Source: Iphinoe sp. HA4291-MV1
Lineage (GTDB): Bacteria > Cyanobacteriota > Cyanobacteriia > Cyanobacteriales > Nostocaceae
DNA length: 64,000 nucleotides
NCBI GenBank assembly: GCA_019359415.1
Contig: JAHHHH010000004.1
Span: 1-64,000, forward strand
Reading direction: 5' to 3'
The position numbers and the translations under genes are program-made. Numbering within the stretch: position 1 is the stretch's first letter; each line of letters opens with the position of its first letter. Positions 46,967-56,542 of this stretch are shown piece after piece. The notes below the pieces were generated by a model. It was given only the letters and a program-made list of their open reading frames with translations. It had not been told where the DNA came from and searched no databases.

Positions 46967-47569
46967 ATGATACAAAGTGGATTGCGGGCACAACCTGGAA
47001 AGCCAACAGGGATAATTGGTAGAATCGTCGGCTATCTGATGGACATCTATAACCGAGAGGATAATCATTGGACTGTCTCATTACTAGAAATTGGCGAAAC
47101 GAGCAAAGTGCTTGAAATTGGTTTTGGGACAGGATTAGCGATCGCTGACGCTGCGAAGATAACAACACACGGATATGTTTACGGTATTGAACTTTCTGAA
47201 ACCATGCTAAAAGTCGCTCAAAAACGAAATCAGAGCGCTGTTAAGTCTGGTCGTGTGAACCTTCAACTTGGTAATGTGATGGTATTGCCGTTTGAAGACA
47301 ACTATTTTGACATTGTTTACTCAATCAACTGCATTTACTTTTGGGAACCGCCAACTCAAGGTTTGGCTGAGATATATCGCGTGTTAAAACCAGAAGGAAC
47401 TGTAGCGATTACTGCCCGTAATAGAGATGATGAGGTTTACGCTCGGTGGAAACCCAACATGGTCAGAAATTTACTTCAATCTTCTGGATTTGTAAATGTA
47501 AAAACTCTCGATGGATTGAACCCCAAACATCCGATTTATTGTGCAATTGGTAATAAACCTATGAATTAG
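46967..47569 (+). CDS. Class I SAM-dependent methyltransferase
   Basis: 200 residues. Motif I is VLEIGFGTGLAIADAA (residues 46-61), with the acidic residue after the second strand in YGIELSETML and the later FDIVYSINCIYFWEPP. No strong substrate clue. Possibly a methylase of the UbiE/type 11 group. Confidence 0.85.
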   Translation: MIQSGLRAQPGKPTGIIGRIVGYLMDIYNREDNHWTVSLLEIGETSKVLEIGFGTGLAIADAAKITTHGYVYGIELSETMLKVAQKRNQSAVKSGRVNLQLGNVMVLPFEDNYFDIVYSINCIYFWEPPTQGLAEIYRVLKPEGTVAITARNRDDEVYARWKPNMVRNLLQSSGFVNVKTLDGLNPKHPIYCAIGNKPMN

Positions 47570-47764
47570 AAGTAATTGACAAGTCCGACGGTATAACAAG
47601 TCGATGATTTAGTGGTCTTCAATTAGATGGCGATCACCAAACCCCACCTGCAAGTATTGCTGAATTCTGACTTATGGTTTATAGTACTTTTATACTAATA
47701 AACCACTAACTAATTCATTGAACAATCGCTTCCAGGTGAGGTGGCATCATCAAGCTTTTAAAGT

Positions 47765-48646
47765 CTATAAACTTCCAGCAATCATCCCAGCCAGTACGAT
47801 AAAACCAATCCACACGTTTTGCCGGAACATCTCTCCATAAGCAGAATTGGGCAAGTCTTGCTGTCTTAGGCGTGCATACTGCAAAACCCAACTTATAGTA
47901 GCAATAGCAAGACTTATCCAAAAGGTAGGGCGCAGGTGCATAATCAGACCTAGCCAACTGAGTAAAAAAACAGTGCTCGCAAAGAAAATGCCCATTGCAA
48001 TAGGTGCGAAATCACCAAAAAACAGAGCGCTAGAATTCACACCAATTCGACGATCATCTTCTGTATCGCTCATCGCGTAAACAGTATCAAATCCCAATGT
48101 CCACATAATAGTAGCACCCCAAAGAAGCCAGGTGGGGAGTGAAAGATTATGCGTCACTGCACTCCAGCTAATTAAAACGCCAAAACCCCAAGCGATGGAA
48201 AGAACCAGTTGTGGGACGGGAAATACCCGCTTTGCGCCTGGATAAAGCAAAATGACAGGAACTGCTGCCACACACAACCAAAACGAGAGCACGTTAAGAT
48301 AGAAAGCAAGAACTGCTGCACATGCCATCGCCACTATGGCAACTATGATGCCGACTTTCACAGAAAGCGCACGGGAAGCAAGAGGGCGATCGCGAGTTCT
48401 TTCCACTTGTGGATCTATATCTCTATCCCACAAATCATTGACGACACACCCAGCAGCACTTGTGGCGAGAGTACCCAGGATGATAACTCCAACCAGTGGT
48501 AGAGGTGGTTTTCCAGCAGCTGCCAAAAACACAGCCCAAAGAGCGGGAATCATTAAAATTAATCGTCCCTCTGGTTTGTGCCACCGTAAAAGCCGGATAA
48601 TCACAAGCCATATAGGTTCGGTATTACGTTCTGGGGTAGTTAGCAT
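47765..48646 (-). CDS. 4-hydroxybenzoate polyprenyltransferase (UbiA family)
   Basis: Membrane prenyltransferase that couples a solanesyl-type chain to 4-hydroxybenzoate in cyanobacterial plastoquinone synthesis. The two Asp motifs are NDLWDRDIDPQ (near residue 75) and DTVYAMSDTEDD (near 190), which bind the Mg2+-diphosphate. Eight or nine membrane helices. I prefer the ATG at 48644-48646 (MLTTPERN), 12 residues after the longest frame. It is divergent from ppx/gppA, an arrangement known from other cyanobacteria. Confidence 0.9.
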   Translation of the reverse strand: MLTTPERNTEPIWLVIIRLLRWHKPEGRLILMIPALWAVFLAAAGKPPLPLVGVIILGTLATSAAGCVVNDLWDRDIDPQVERTRDRPLASRALSVKVGIIVAIVAMACAAVLAFYLNVLSFWLCVAAVPVILLYPGAKRVFPVPQLVLSIAWGFGVLISWSAVTHNLSLPTWLLWGATIMWTLGFDTVYAMSDTEDDRRIGVNSSALFFGDFAPIAMGIFFASTVFLLSWLGLIMHLRPTFWISLAIATISWVLQYARLRQQDLPNSAYGEMFRQNVWIGFIVLAGMIAGSL

Positions 48647-48919
48647 AGGTAGTAAAAAATGACTAGAGATAGATTCGTTCACACATATTTACATCTATAG
48701 AATATCTTTATCTGATATTTATAAAGTCACAACTATAAGTGGCAACTTGGGATACAACAAGGAAGTCATTTTAGTTGTGGGTAACGGGGTACATTTCCTG
48801 AATCAGGAAGGGTCACAAGATGTTCCACGTGAAAGCAATTTTGTTGTACAAAATACATTGTCTTGCCGATACCGTCGGTATCGCTAGCTTTTAGCATCCT
48901 TAATAGAGAGAAACGATAG

Positions 48920-50569
48920 ATGGTGAATTTAGTTTCAACTGGCTGGGAGAGTCTTCCAACTCAAACAGTTGAGCAAAATCGAATTATCGCTGCTATTGAC
49001 TTAGGTACCAATTCACTACACATGGTAGTTGTGCAAATAGACCCCACACTGCCATCTTTTAGTATTATCGCCAGAGAAAAAGAAACTGTGAGACTGGGCG
49101 ATTGCGAACTTGACACAGGGAATTTGAAACCAGAAGTGATGAAAAGAGCGATCGCCACCTTGGGACGTTTCCAAGAGATAGCAAAAACTCTTAACGTCGA
49201 AACAATCATTGCTGTAGCAACCAGCGCTGTACGAGAAGCCCCCAACGGCAAAGATTTTTTGCAAAGGGTCGAGGACGAGTTGGGTTTAAGCGTTGACTTG
49301 ATTTCTGGTCAAGAAGAAGCGCGACGGATCTACTTAGGCGTGCTGTCGGGGATGGAATTTAACAAAGCGCCCCACATCATCATAGATATCGGTGGTGGTT
49401 CTACAGAATTAATTTTGGGCGACAGTCATGAAGAGCGAACCCTTACCAGTACAAAAGTTGGTGCAGTCAGACTCACTAGTGAGTTAATTACCACTGACCC
49501 TATCAGCAACACTGAGTTTCAGTATCTGCAAGCATACGCACGCGGGATGTTAGAACGTTCCGTTGAAGAAGTACAGGCGAACCTCAAGTTTGGGGAACTC
49601 CCTCGTTTAGTGGGAACATCCGGCACAATTGAAACTCTGGTCATGATTCATGCACGGGAAAAGCTGGACTATGTTCCTTCCACGCTCAATGGCTACGAAG
49701 TGAGTTTAAAAGATTTGCGGGAGTGGGTCAATCGCCTACGGAAAATGAGTAACTCAGAACGAACAGCGATTCCCGGTATGCCAGAGAAACGGTCTGAAGT
49801 TATACTTGCAGGCGCAGTCATTTTACAGGAAGCAATGAACCTTTTGGGAGTTGAGTCGGTCACAGTATGCGAACGTTCCCTAAGAGAAGGTGTCATTGTA
49901 GACTGGATGCTTACCCACGGTTTTATTGAAGACCGCCTACGCTACCAAAGTTCAGTACGCCAGCGGAGTGTCCTGAGAATTGCTAACAAGTACAACGTCA
50001 ATTTAGAACATAGTGATAGAGTAGCAGTCTTTGCCTTAAGTATATTTGACCAAACAAAAGGAACACTCCACAACTGGGAAGCAGAAGAACGGCAACTCCT
50101 TTGGGCTGCGGCAATATTGCATAATTGCGGTCATTATGTCAGCCATTCTTCCCACCACAAGCACTCTTACTATCTCATTCGCAATAGTGAATTACTTGGC
50201 TATAACGAAACCGAGACAGAAATCATTGCTAATTTAGCGCGTTATCATCGCAAATCTGCACCTAAGAAAAAGCATGAGAATTTCCGTAACTTAGTGAGTA
50301 AAAAACACCGACAAGTTGTCAACCAATTGAGTGCTATTTTAAGATTGGCAGTTGCTTTAGATAGGCGGCAAATTGGAGCAATTGTGCGAGTGCAGTGTGA
50401 ATCTTTGCCTGAAGGGCGCAAATTTCATCTCAGAATTTTTCCATCCCGTGCTGATGATGACTGTGCTTTAGAATTATGGAGTTTGGATTATAAAAAAGAT
50501 ATTTTTGAGGCGGAGTTTGGTGTGAAATTAATAGTGACTTTAGAGCTTAATGCTACTGTGTTTAATTAG
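48920..50569 (+). CDS. ppx: Ppx/GppA-type exopolyphosphatase
   Basis: Hydrolyses polyphosphate or pppGpp. The ASKHA phosphatase domain has IAAIDLGTNSLHMVV (residues 23-37), VATSAVREAPNG and IIIDIGGGSTELILG. The C-terminal HD-like part has HNCGHYVSHSSHHKHSYYLI. 549 residues, usual for cyanobacterial Ppx. The choice between Ppx and GppA activity cannot be made from sequence alone. Confidence 0.93.
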   Translation: MVNLVSTGWESLPTQTVEQNRIIAAIDLGTNSLHMVVVQIDPTLPSFSIIAREKETVRLGDCELDTGNLKPEVMKRAIATLGRFQEIAKTLNVETIIAVATSAVREAPNGKDFLQRVEDELGLSVDLISGQEEARRIYLGVLSGMEFNKAPHIIIDIGGGSTELILGDSHEERTLTSTKVGAVRLTSELITTDPISNTEFQYLQAYARGMLERSVEEVQANLKFGELPRLVGTSGTIETLVMIHAREKLDYVPSTLNGYEVSLKDLREWVNRLRKMSNSERTAIPGMPEKRSEVILAGAVILQEAMNLLGVESVTVCERSLREGVIVDWMLTHGFIEDRLRYQSSVRQRSVLRIANKYNVNLEHSDRVAVFALSIFDQTKGTLHNWEAEERQLLWAAAILHNCGHYVSHSSHHKHSYYLIRNSELLGYNETETEIIANLARYHRKSAPKKKHENFRNLVSKKHRQVVNQLSAILRLAVALDRRQIGAIVRVQCESLPEGRKFHLRIFPSRADDDCALELWSLDYKKDIFEAEFGVKLIVTLELNATVFN

Positions 50570-50665
50570 GAAGTAAGGTAAAAGTGCGTTAACGTAGTGC
50601 AACGCACTTTAAATGGGTGTGGTCATACTAAGTAGTTGATTGGGAATTGGGAATTGGGAATCGAG

Positions 50666-50712
50666 CATTGCCCATTGCCCATTGCCCATTGCCCATTGCC
50701 CATTGCCCATTG
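50666..50712. repeat. CCCATTG heptamer tract (STRR)
   Basis: Six tandem GCCCATT units, a known class of short tandem repeats in filamentous cyanobacteria. Similar tracts are at 34359-34393 and 58947-58979. Confidence 0.85.
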
Positions 50713-50716
50713 CCTC

Positions 50717-51448
50717 TTATTCTCCCTGCGGATGCTCCTCCCACAATGTTGTGATCTCGCGCAGGCTTTGATGATTACCATCGCCTAAAATCAGATGATC
50801 TAAAAGAGGAATGCCTAAAAATTGTCCTCCAACTAACAACTGTCGTGTTAATTCGATATCTTCTGAACTGGGTTCCACATTTCCAGACGGATGATTATGT
50901 GCTACTATAATCCGTGTTGCTCCTTGGCGAATAACTTCACGAAAAATTTCTCGAGGAGGAGCTAAAGTTTCCGTTGCTGTGCCAATGGTAATTACTTGCG
51001 TCCCGAGCAGGCGATTTTTCACATCTAATAATAACACCGCAAAACGCTCCTGATTTTGCCACATAAGGTCTTGACTGAGAGCAGCCGCCGCAACCACTGG
51101 GCTATCAATTAACGTGCGTTCTCCTGGACGGGATTGAAATGCTCGTTTCCCTAATTCAATCGCTGCTAAGATAGTCGTCGCTTTTGCTGGACCGATACCA
51201 GGAATTTGCATCAACTCGGCGGCGCTGACATCTCGCAGAACTGCCAAAGGGTCTCGCTGGTGTTTACTCAGTTCCTGTAAAATATGTTGCCCTAGACCTA
51301 CGGCAGAAAGTTTTCCGTGTCCTTGACCGGTACCTAGCAGAATTGCTATTAACTCGGCTGTGGCTAAAATTTTAGGACCATGCGTTAATAACCGCTCACG
51401 CGGGCGCTCGGTCTCAGGTATATCAGCAATTCTAAGGCAATAAGTCAT
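50717..51448 (-). CDS. radC: RadC/JAB-domain protein
   Basis: N-terminal helix-hairpin-helix ([23 protein letters not shown], residues 80-100) and a C-terminal JAMM metalloprotease-like domain with [16 protein letters not shown] (zinc-binding HxHP...SxxD). 243 residues, normal. The historic DNA-repair role of RadC is doubtful and the true function is open. Confidence 0.93.
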   Translation of the reverse strand: MTYCLRIADIPETERPRERLLTHGPKILATAELIAILLGTGQGHGKLSAVGLGQHILQELSKHQRDPLAVLRDVSAAELMQIPGIGPAKATTILAAIELGKRAFQSRPGERTLIDSPVVAAAALSQDLMWQNQERFAVLLLDVKNRLLGTQVITIGTATETLAPPREIFREVIRQGATRIIVAHNHPSGNVEPSSEDIELTRQLLVGGQFLGIPLLDHLILGDGNHQSLREITTLWEEHPQGE

Positions 51449-51579
51449 AAATAAATACAGGGGATCAATGATGGTATATACACTGACTTCACAAGTGCTT
51501 CCCTGTAATTCTGAGAACCTCTAGAGACTTGACAAAATATTTATTTTTCTGCTGCTTTTACGTACTTTTTCTTGATATT

Positions 51580-52518
51580 CTATTGAGAAATTTGTATCGC
51601 TTTGAGCATATGATACGTAATTAATAGCTGGGTGAGGGCGAGAGGGTAACTTTGGATCGCTTCCCCAGTTGTACCTGTGACTTTGCCCAACTCAGGGTTT
51701 CCTTCGCGATCGCATATACTCTTCAGGTAGGGCATATCAGCACAAATAATATGTTCTAGCTGATTGACCTGTTCCAAAGTAGCATGACCATCTACTGCTA
51801 GAACATCAACTGGTTTGCCCATATCCCGATCCAATCCTAAACGGATTGCTGACTCAAAATTACCATCACCATAGTTGATAATCTGGCTAAAATCTGGATG
51901 AGGAATTGTTGGACGGAGTACCAGACGTACATTGAGGTGTCCATTGCTCTGATCCAAATCATCATTAGGAGGGTAAAAACTTACTACAATATCTGACCAT
52001 TGCCGTTGTGGACGAATAAATTGCTCAGAATCTGGTTCACGTTTTTTAAGTTCCTCAAGCACTTGTTCTTCTGTGTACCCTCGTTTTTGCGTATCCCGTT
52101 TGACTTTCCACTGAGCACGTACAGACTCAGGAGGAGCGAGGTAAACTTTAACATCGTAGGAGTCACGAGCACCACGAGTGGAATAACCGAGCAATCCCTC
52201 CACAATCACATATTTACTTGGCTTCACATAAACTGGTGGCTCAAAGGTACCAGTTGTGTGGCTGTAAACAGGTTTGAGAATTGGCTGTCCTGTCCTCAAT
52301 TGCGACAGGTGTTGCTGCATAATATCAAGATGGTTACAGTCAGGATGAAGAGCAGTGATACCAATCTCAGCACGTTGTTTACGGTCGTACTTATGATAAT
52401 CATCTGTACAAATAACCGTAACATTCTCCACCCCAAGAACCTGAGCAATCCCCTTAGTCAGTGTTGTTTTCCCAGCAGCACTGTCGCCAACAATACCAAG
52501 AATTATAGGACGGCTCAT
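51580..52518 (-). CDS. Phosphoribulokinase-like P-loop kinase
   Basis: PRK/uridine-kinase family. Walker A GDSAAGKTT (residues 11-19), TDDYHKYDRKQR near 39 and the later PVYSHTTGTFEPP and VIVEGLLGYSTRGARD match the family. The Calvin-cycle enzyme usually has GVAGDSGCGKST and an EGLHPLYDERVR block; here the latter is EGLLGYSTRGARD. This is therefore probably a second, divergent PRK-like kinase, not the Calvin-cycle one. The substrate is unknown. 312 residues. Confidence 0.82.
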   Translation of the reverse strand: MSRPIILGIVGDSAAGKTTLTKGIAQVLGVENVTVICTDDYHKYDRKQRAEIGITALHPDCNHLDIMQQHLSQLRTGQPILKPVYSHTTGTFEPPVYVKPSKYVIVEGLLGYSTRGARDSYDVKVYLAPPESVRAQWKVKRDTQKRGYTEEQVLEELKKREPDSEQFIRPQRQWSDIVVSFYPPNDDLDQSNGHLNVRLVLRPTIPHPDFSQIINYGDGNFESAIRLGLDRDMGKPVDVLAVDGHATLEQVNQLEHIICADMPYLKSICDREGNPELGKVTGTTGEAIQSYPLALTQLLITYHMLKAIQISQ

Positions 52519-52781
52519 AACTACCCCTTCTTGAAGCTACAGTAAAGTTTGATTATAGATTGTATGTTATCTTACTAATTTTCTAGAGAAATAGAATACA
52601 GCTGGAGAAAGAAAATATTTGCTAGTTACCTTATTAAGTTAGGAATTTTTGACACGAACATTGAAAATCAAGGTTTTTTATCCTTAACAAGTATGTGCAT
52701 TGATTTTTGTAAATAAAAAAATACTTTAATAAATAATCTATATAAAATTAGCCAGTAGTCATTAGCCATTAGTAGCAGAAC

Positions 52782-53447
52782 ATGGCAAACAAAACGTTGG
52801 GACTTGAAAAAAATCTTTATGACTACTTGCACTCAGTTTCATTGCGAGAGCCAGCTATTTTGGCGCAATTGAGAGACGAAACAGCGCAGCATCCAATGAG
52901 CAGAATGCAGATTGCTCCAGAACAAGGACAATTTATGGCACTGCTGGTGCAATTGATGGGACCAAAGAAAACTTTAGATATAGGTGTTTTTACAGGCTAT
53001 AGTTCCCTAGTGGTAGCATTGGCACTACCACCAGAGGGTAAAGTTGTTGCTTGTGATGTCAGTGAGGAGTATACGGCGATCGCCCGTCGTTATTGGCAGC
53101 AAGCAGGAGTGGCGGATAAAATTAAACTACACATAGCTCCAGCACTAGAGACTCTGGATAGCTTCATAGCAGCAGGAGAAGCAGGTACCTTTGATTTTGC
53201 CTTCATTGATGCAGATAAAAGCAACTACAATAACTACTACGAGCGAACTCTACAACTTTTACGTCCAGGTGGGTTGATGGCGATCGATAATGTGTTGCAG
53301 TCAGGGCGAGTCGCAGATCCCCAAGAGCAAGATAAAGTAACCAACACTATACGCGCCTTTAATCAAAAACTGCATGGTGATCCACGAATCACCATCAGCA
53401 TGGTACCAATTGCAGATGGATTAACTTTAGCGCTAAAGCTTGGTTAG
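52782..53447 (+). CDS. O-methyltransferase, class I (CCoAOMT-like)
   Basis: 221 residues. SAM motif TLDIGVFTGYSSLVVALALP, the following ACDVSEEYTAIARRYW and the metal-binding FDFAFIDADKSNYNNYYE plus DNVLQSGRVADP match divalent-cation-dependent catechol/caffeoyl-CoA O-methyltransferases. Cyanobacterial relatives methylate small catechols. ATG start, stand-alone gene. Confidence 0.9.
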   Translation: MANKTLGLEKNLYDYLHSVSLREPAILAQLRDETAQHPMSRMQIAPEQGQFMALLVQLMGPKKTLDIGVFTGYSSLVVALALPPEGKVVACDVSEEYTAIARRYWQQAGVADKIKLHIAPALETLDSFIAAGEAGTFDFAFIDADKSNYNNYYERTLQLLRPGGLMAIDNVLQSGRVADPQEQDKVTNTIRAFNQKLHGDPRITISMVPIADGLTLALKLG

Positions 53448-53570
53448 TTCTTAGACTAGAAGTCACCGACAGCAGTTGTAAGAAAGTGAGAAATTGAAAT
53501 AACAATAAAGCCCTCGGCTCATTACCAGGGCTTTGAAATCTTCTGAAAGTTTCCCTAGAATGTGCTTAAG

Positions 53571-54037
53571 AGAAGCTAATCCCAGAGAATACCACCCAAC
53601 ATATCCCAGGTTTTCGGACCTACGATACCATCCACAACCAAGTTGTATTCTTGCTGGAAGTTTCTCACAGCTTGCTCTGTTTGCTCTAGAAAGTTTCCAG
53701 TCCGTGAATCACTCTTAAGGTAATCTAGAGCAATTAAGATATTCTGCAACAATTTCAGTAGACCGAAAACTTTTGTCAGTCAACGCAAGAATGAGGGTTT
53801 GGGGCGATGTTTTGGGCACAGGGTCGAGCGATCGCTTACCTTAGCAGGAGAACTCATCTACAACCCTATTGCTCAAAACGCAGATGATACGGGCATTCTG
53901 GCGGATTGTATACAATCCGCCAGAATGCCCCAATGGTAAGCCTTCTAGAAATCTTTTCGGTCTACTGAATTTCACAGCGCCACCAGTATCGCCCTTTCGT
54001 AGAACTGGTAATTCCTTACTAGCTGTTGCTTGCATGA
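53571..54037 (-). pseudogene. Peptidoglycan-binding domain protein split by MITE copy D
   Basis: The N-terminal part reads MQATASKELPVLRKGDTGGAVK, the start of a PG_binding_1 repeat. After the MITE the frame continues LLQNILIALDYLKSDSRTG, then QTEQAVRNFQQEYNLVVDGIVG and ends WDMLGGILWD. Removing 53756-53967 and one AATTT restores GAVKLLQN and a complete small wall-binding protein of about 83 residues. The ATG at 54035-54037 is the likely start. Confidence 0.85.
53756..53967 (+). mobile_element. 212-bp MITE, copy D
   Basis: Same orientation and by-eye identity as copy B, flanked by AATTT at 53751-53755 and 53968-53972. It lies in the peptidoglycan-binding gene. Confidence 0.92.
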
Positions 54038-54069
54038 TTCAGATCCTCCGTTATTGTATTTTGATAAGC

Positions 54070-55398
54070 TTAACCACGCTCCAGATACTTCTTAATGCAA
54101 TGCACAGAACCTAAGTTTTGTGCAAAGGGGTGAAAGTCAGTGAGTTGGTGAACGACAAAACCTAGTTCTTCCCAGATGCGTTTGTTTTCTGCATCAATGA
54201 GAGCCAGATCCGCCCAAGCACCATGACCGTATGTTGGTAGCCAGACGTGATTTCCATGATACATGTCAATTTGCACTAGGCTGTTATTTGCTGTAGCAAA
54301 ATACCACATCCGAAGTTTCTCTTCAGGATAATCGACATAAGTAATTGGTAGAGGGTTACGAATGACATCAAACCCAGCATTTTGCAAATTGTAAGCTATG
54401 TCATCGAAAATCTGTGCGATCGCATGCTCAACAGGAGGACGATCAAGAATTCGGTCTGCATGAGTAGGTGATCCAACCAGTAACCGATATTTGCCATTTG
54501 CATCACGTCCTGTTAGAGAAATGAACATATCAATGTGAAATATCGGCTGTTTATTCCCAGTGCCAGAATATATCACTTCCGTCCATATCTCTCCATTTAC
54601 GGAAATTTTACGTGTTGTTTCTTGAGGAACAGGAAGTTGTGTACCTACGTACAAGATTTGACGATTTGAGTCAAAGGTTTTCTCATACAGATGCTTGACA
54701 AAGGTATCTACATCAGTACCTTCGGGAACAATGATATTTCCACTATCTTGGATAAGATTTTTAGTATTTTCTGGGTAATCAGCACCTATAAGAACAAAAT
54801 CATCCCCAATCAGCACATTTCCACCTTGAAAATAAAGAGGAGACTGAATACTTTGTATTTGAGTGGCTTCTGCGACTAACTCCGCAATTGCAGCATCACT
54901 CGCTCTTCTAAAAGTGTATGGCTCTACCAAGAAAACCGTTGCTGGTTGGATTGATACATCCTGAACCACAACATAAGGGTCTTCAGCCCACACTAGAAAA
55001 CTCAAATACTCAGGTGCTTCCACGATAGTAGAACGATCAGAGGCATTTGCGGAATCTAGGACTGCTTGCAAATCGTCAGTGACACTCGGATGACTGAGGA
55101 TAGTAAACTGAGTTGTTGCAGGCAACTGGCGAAACAAATCCTCATAAACCTGCTTATAACTATACTCTCCGTTCGCATACGCTGGGTAACACAGAAGAAT
55201 ATGTTTAATCTGACCATGAGCAGAGGAGATAATTCTTGGTTCACGAGGTCCAGGCTTGAGAATTCTTGCTTGTAGTTCCCTAATTACCGTTGGGCTAGCA
55301 GCAAGTTTAGCAAAATTTAGCTCTGGTTTGTTGCGACGAGCTAAACTTGCTGGCAATGGTAAAGGATTCTTTCGTATCTGATTGTTTGTAGTCGTCAT
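54070..55398 (-). CDS. Agmatine deiminase/PAD-like guanidino-group hydrolase
   Basis: Pentein-fold enzyme (Pfam PAD_porph type). Features are FLVWAEDPYVV (Asp), FQGGNVLIGDDF, PIFHIDMFISLTG (catalytic His) and a late GSVHCIKKY with the nucleophile Cys. It probably hydrolyses the guanidinium of agmatine or of peptidyl/free arginine. Length 442 is longer than classical AguA (about 370). Confidence 0.8.
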   Translation of the reverse strand: MTTTNNQIRKNPLPLPASLARRNKPELNFAKLAASPTVIRELQARILKPGPREPRIISSAHGQIKHILLCYPAYANGEYSYKQVYEDLFRQLPATTQFTILSHPSVTDDLQAVLDSANASDRSTIVEAPEYLSFLVWAEDPYVVVQDVSIQPATVFLVEPYTFRRASDAAIAELVAEATQIQSIQSPLYFQGGNVLIGDDFVLIGADYPENTKNLIQDSGNIIVPEGTDVDTFVKHLYEKTFDSNRQILYVGTQLPVPQETTRKISVNGEIWTEVIYSGTGNKQPIFHIDMFISLTGRDANGKYRLLVGSPTHADRILDRPPVEHAIAQIFDDIAYNLQNAGFDVIRNPLPITYVDYPEEKLRMWYFATANNSLVQIDMYHGNHVWLPTYGHGAWADLALIDAENKRIWEELGFVVHQLTDFHPFAQNLGSVHCIKKYLERG

Positions 55399-55762
55399 AA
55401 TCTAAGTGTTTAGGACTTACGCATTGACAGAAGTATGATTCTGTAGATTTTCTGAATAGAAGTTACGCTTAGAAAGCTTTCCTTCTACATTTCTAGTAAA
55501 TGCCAGCAAAATCAAGTTATGCACTTCTTATATAACGCTACAAATTAATGCAAAGCTATACAAAGTTTGCCAAAGCAGGTGTAAGTCTCGTGTAGCCACA
55601 CCAGGCGCGGGTGACGGCTACTCGTTAACCAAACCGTGTTGCGTCACTAACCCCGTCCATGTATTTATGGGCGGGGTTAGTGGCGGTTGAATTGTTCAAC
55701 TAGTTCCGAATTTTCAGACACTTACCACCAAAACTTCATATCCCGTTTGCTACACTTAATAT
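55399..55762. other. Spacer with a strong 16-bp hairpin
   Basis: CACTAACCCCGTCCAT (55645-55660), the loop GTATTT and ATGGGCGGGGTTAGTG (55667-55682) form a near-perfect stem with one G-U pair. It is not followed by a T-run. Its role is unknown; it lies 80 nt before Yfr1. Confidence 0.55.
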
Positions 55763-55834
55763 AAGCAAACATTCTGTTTGCTCCTCACACCACACCTGAG
55801 TTCTCTTGTTCATCAATGGCAAGAGAGCTTTTTC
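55763..55834 (+). ncRNA. yfr1: Yfr1 small regulatory RNA
   Basis: Contains the hallmark unpaired motif CTCCTCACACCACACC (55781-55796). It is flanked by a short 5' stem-loop (AGCAAAC-ATTCT-GTTTGCT) and a 3' terminator stem (GAGTTCTCTTG...CAAGAGAGC) followed by TTTTTCTT. This is the canonical arrangement of Yfr1, a 54-72 nt RNA found in most cyanobacteria and known to pair with porin mRNAs. A TACACT -10-like box lies at 55751-55756. Exact ends are inferred. Confidence 0.8.
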
Positions 55835-55863
55835 TTATGTTTTGGTAACATTATTTAGCTGTT

Positions 55864-56433
55864 TTACTGCTGTACCATTTCTGTTGTGAGCTTTTCTTTA
55901 TCTTTACGGCGTTTTCTAGCGTAAAGCTGAATAGTTACCGCCATCGCAATAATCATAGCGACAATACCCCAAACTGTGAGATCTGTGGGGAGATTGTTTT
56001 TAAACACAGCTAGCAATACAATCACCACTAACATGACTGTGGGCGCTTCATTTAACGCCCTCAGCTGCTGACTATTCCATTTGCACGTGTCTTGGGCTAA
56101 CTGCTTCATAAGACGCTTGCAGTAATGATGATAGCCAAGCAAAAGGACCACAAATCCTAGTTTGACATGCAACCATCCTTCTTTGAGAACATCTGGTTCT
56201 GTCGTCAATAAACCAATCGCCATTGCTACCGTTACCAGCATCCCTGGAGTTGTGATGATATTGTAGAGACGCTTTTCCATTATCTGATACTGATTTTTCA
56301 GTATTGTGCGTGCTGGTTCTGGTTCTTGGTTGGCTTCAACATGGTAGATGAAAAGACGCACGAGGTAGAACAAACCAGCAAACCAAACGACTATACCGAC
56401 AAGGTGAAAAGCTTTAAACCAGGAATAAGCCAT
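55864..56433 (-). CDS. hemJ: Protoporphyrinogen oxidase HemJ
   Basis: Membrane protein that oxidises protoporphyrinogen IX in cyanobacterial heme/chlorophyll synthesis. The MAYSWFKAFHLVGIVVWFAG start, NQYQIMEKRLYNIITTPGM and GWLHVKLGFVVLLLGYHH carry the conserved His, Arg and Lys residues of the family. Four membrane helices, 189 residues. The Yfr1 terminator lies just downstream of its stop. Confidence 0.93.
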   Translation of the reverse strand: MAYSWFKAFHLVGIVVWFAGLFYLVRLFIYHVEANQEPEPARTILKNQYQIMEKRLYNIITTPGMLVTVAMAIGLLTTEPDVLKEGWLHVKLGFVVLLLGYHHYCKRLMKQLAQDTCKWNSQQLRALNEAPTVMLVVIVLLAVFKNNLPTDLTVWGIVAMIIAMAVTIQLYARKRRKDKEKLTTEMVQQ

Positions 56434-56542
56434 GAATCTTTTTCTCCATCAATGGATTTTTGGGGATTTTTGACACACGTAAATGATGTAAGGGTGCTAT
56501 AGAAATCCTATCTGAATTAATGAAACTGAACTGTGGTTAATG

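Noticed and set aside
53869-54114. Open frames reading MLKTQMIRAFWRIVYNPPEC, also at 27246-28028 and 19615
   Set aside because: They are the inside of the 212-bp MITE read through its palindrome, not genes.
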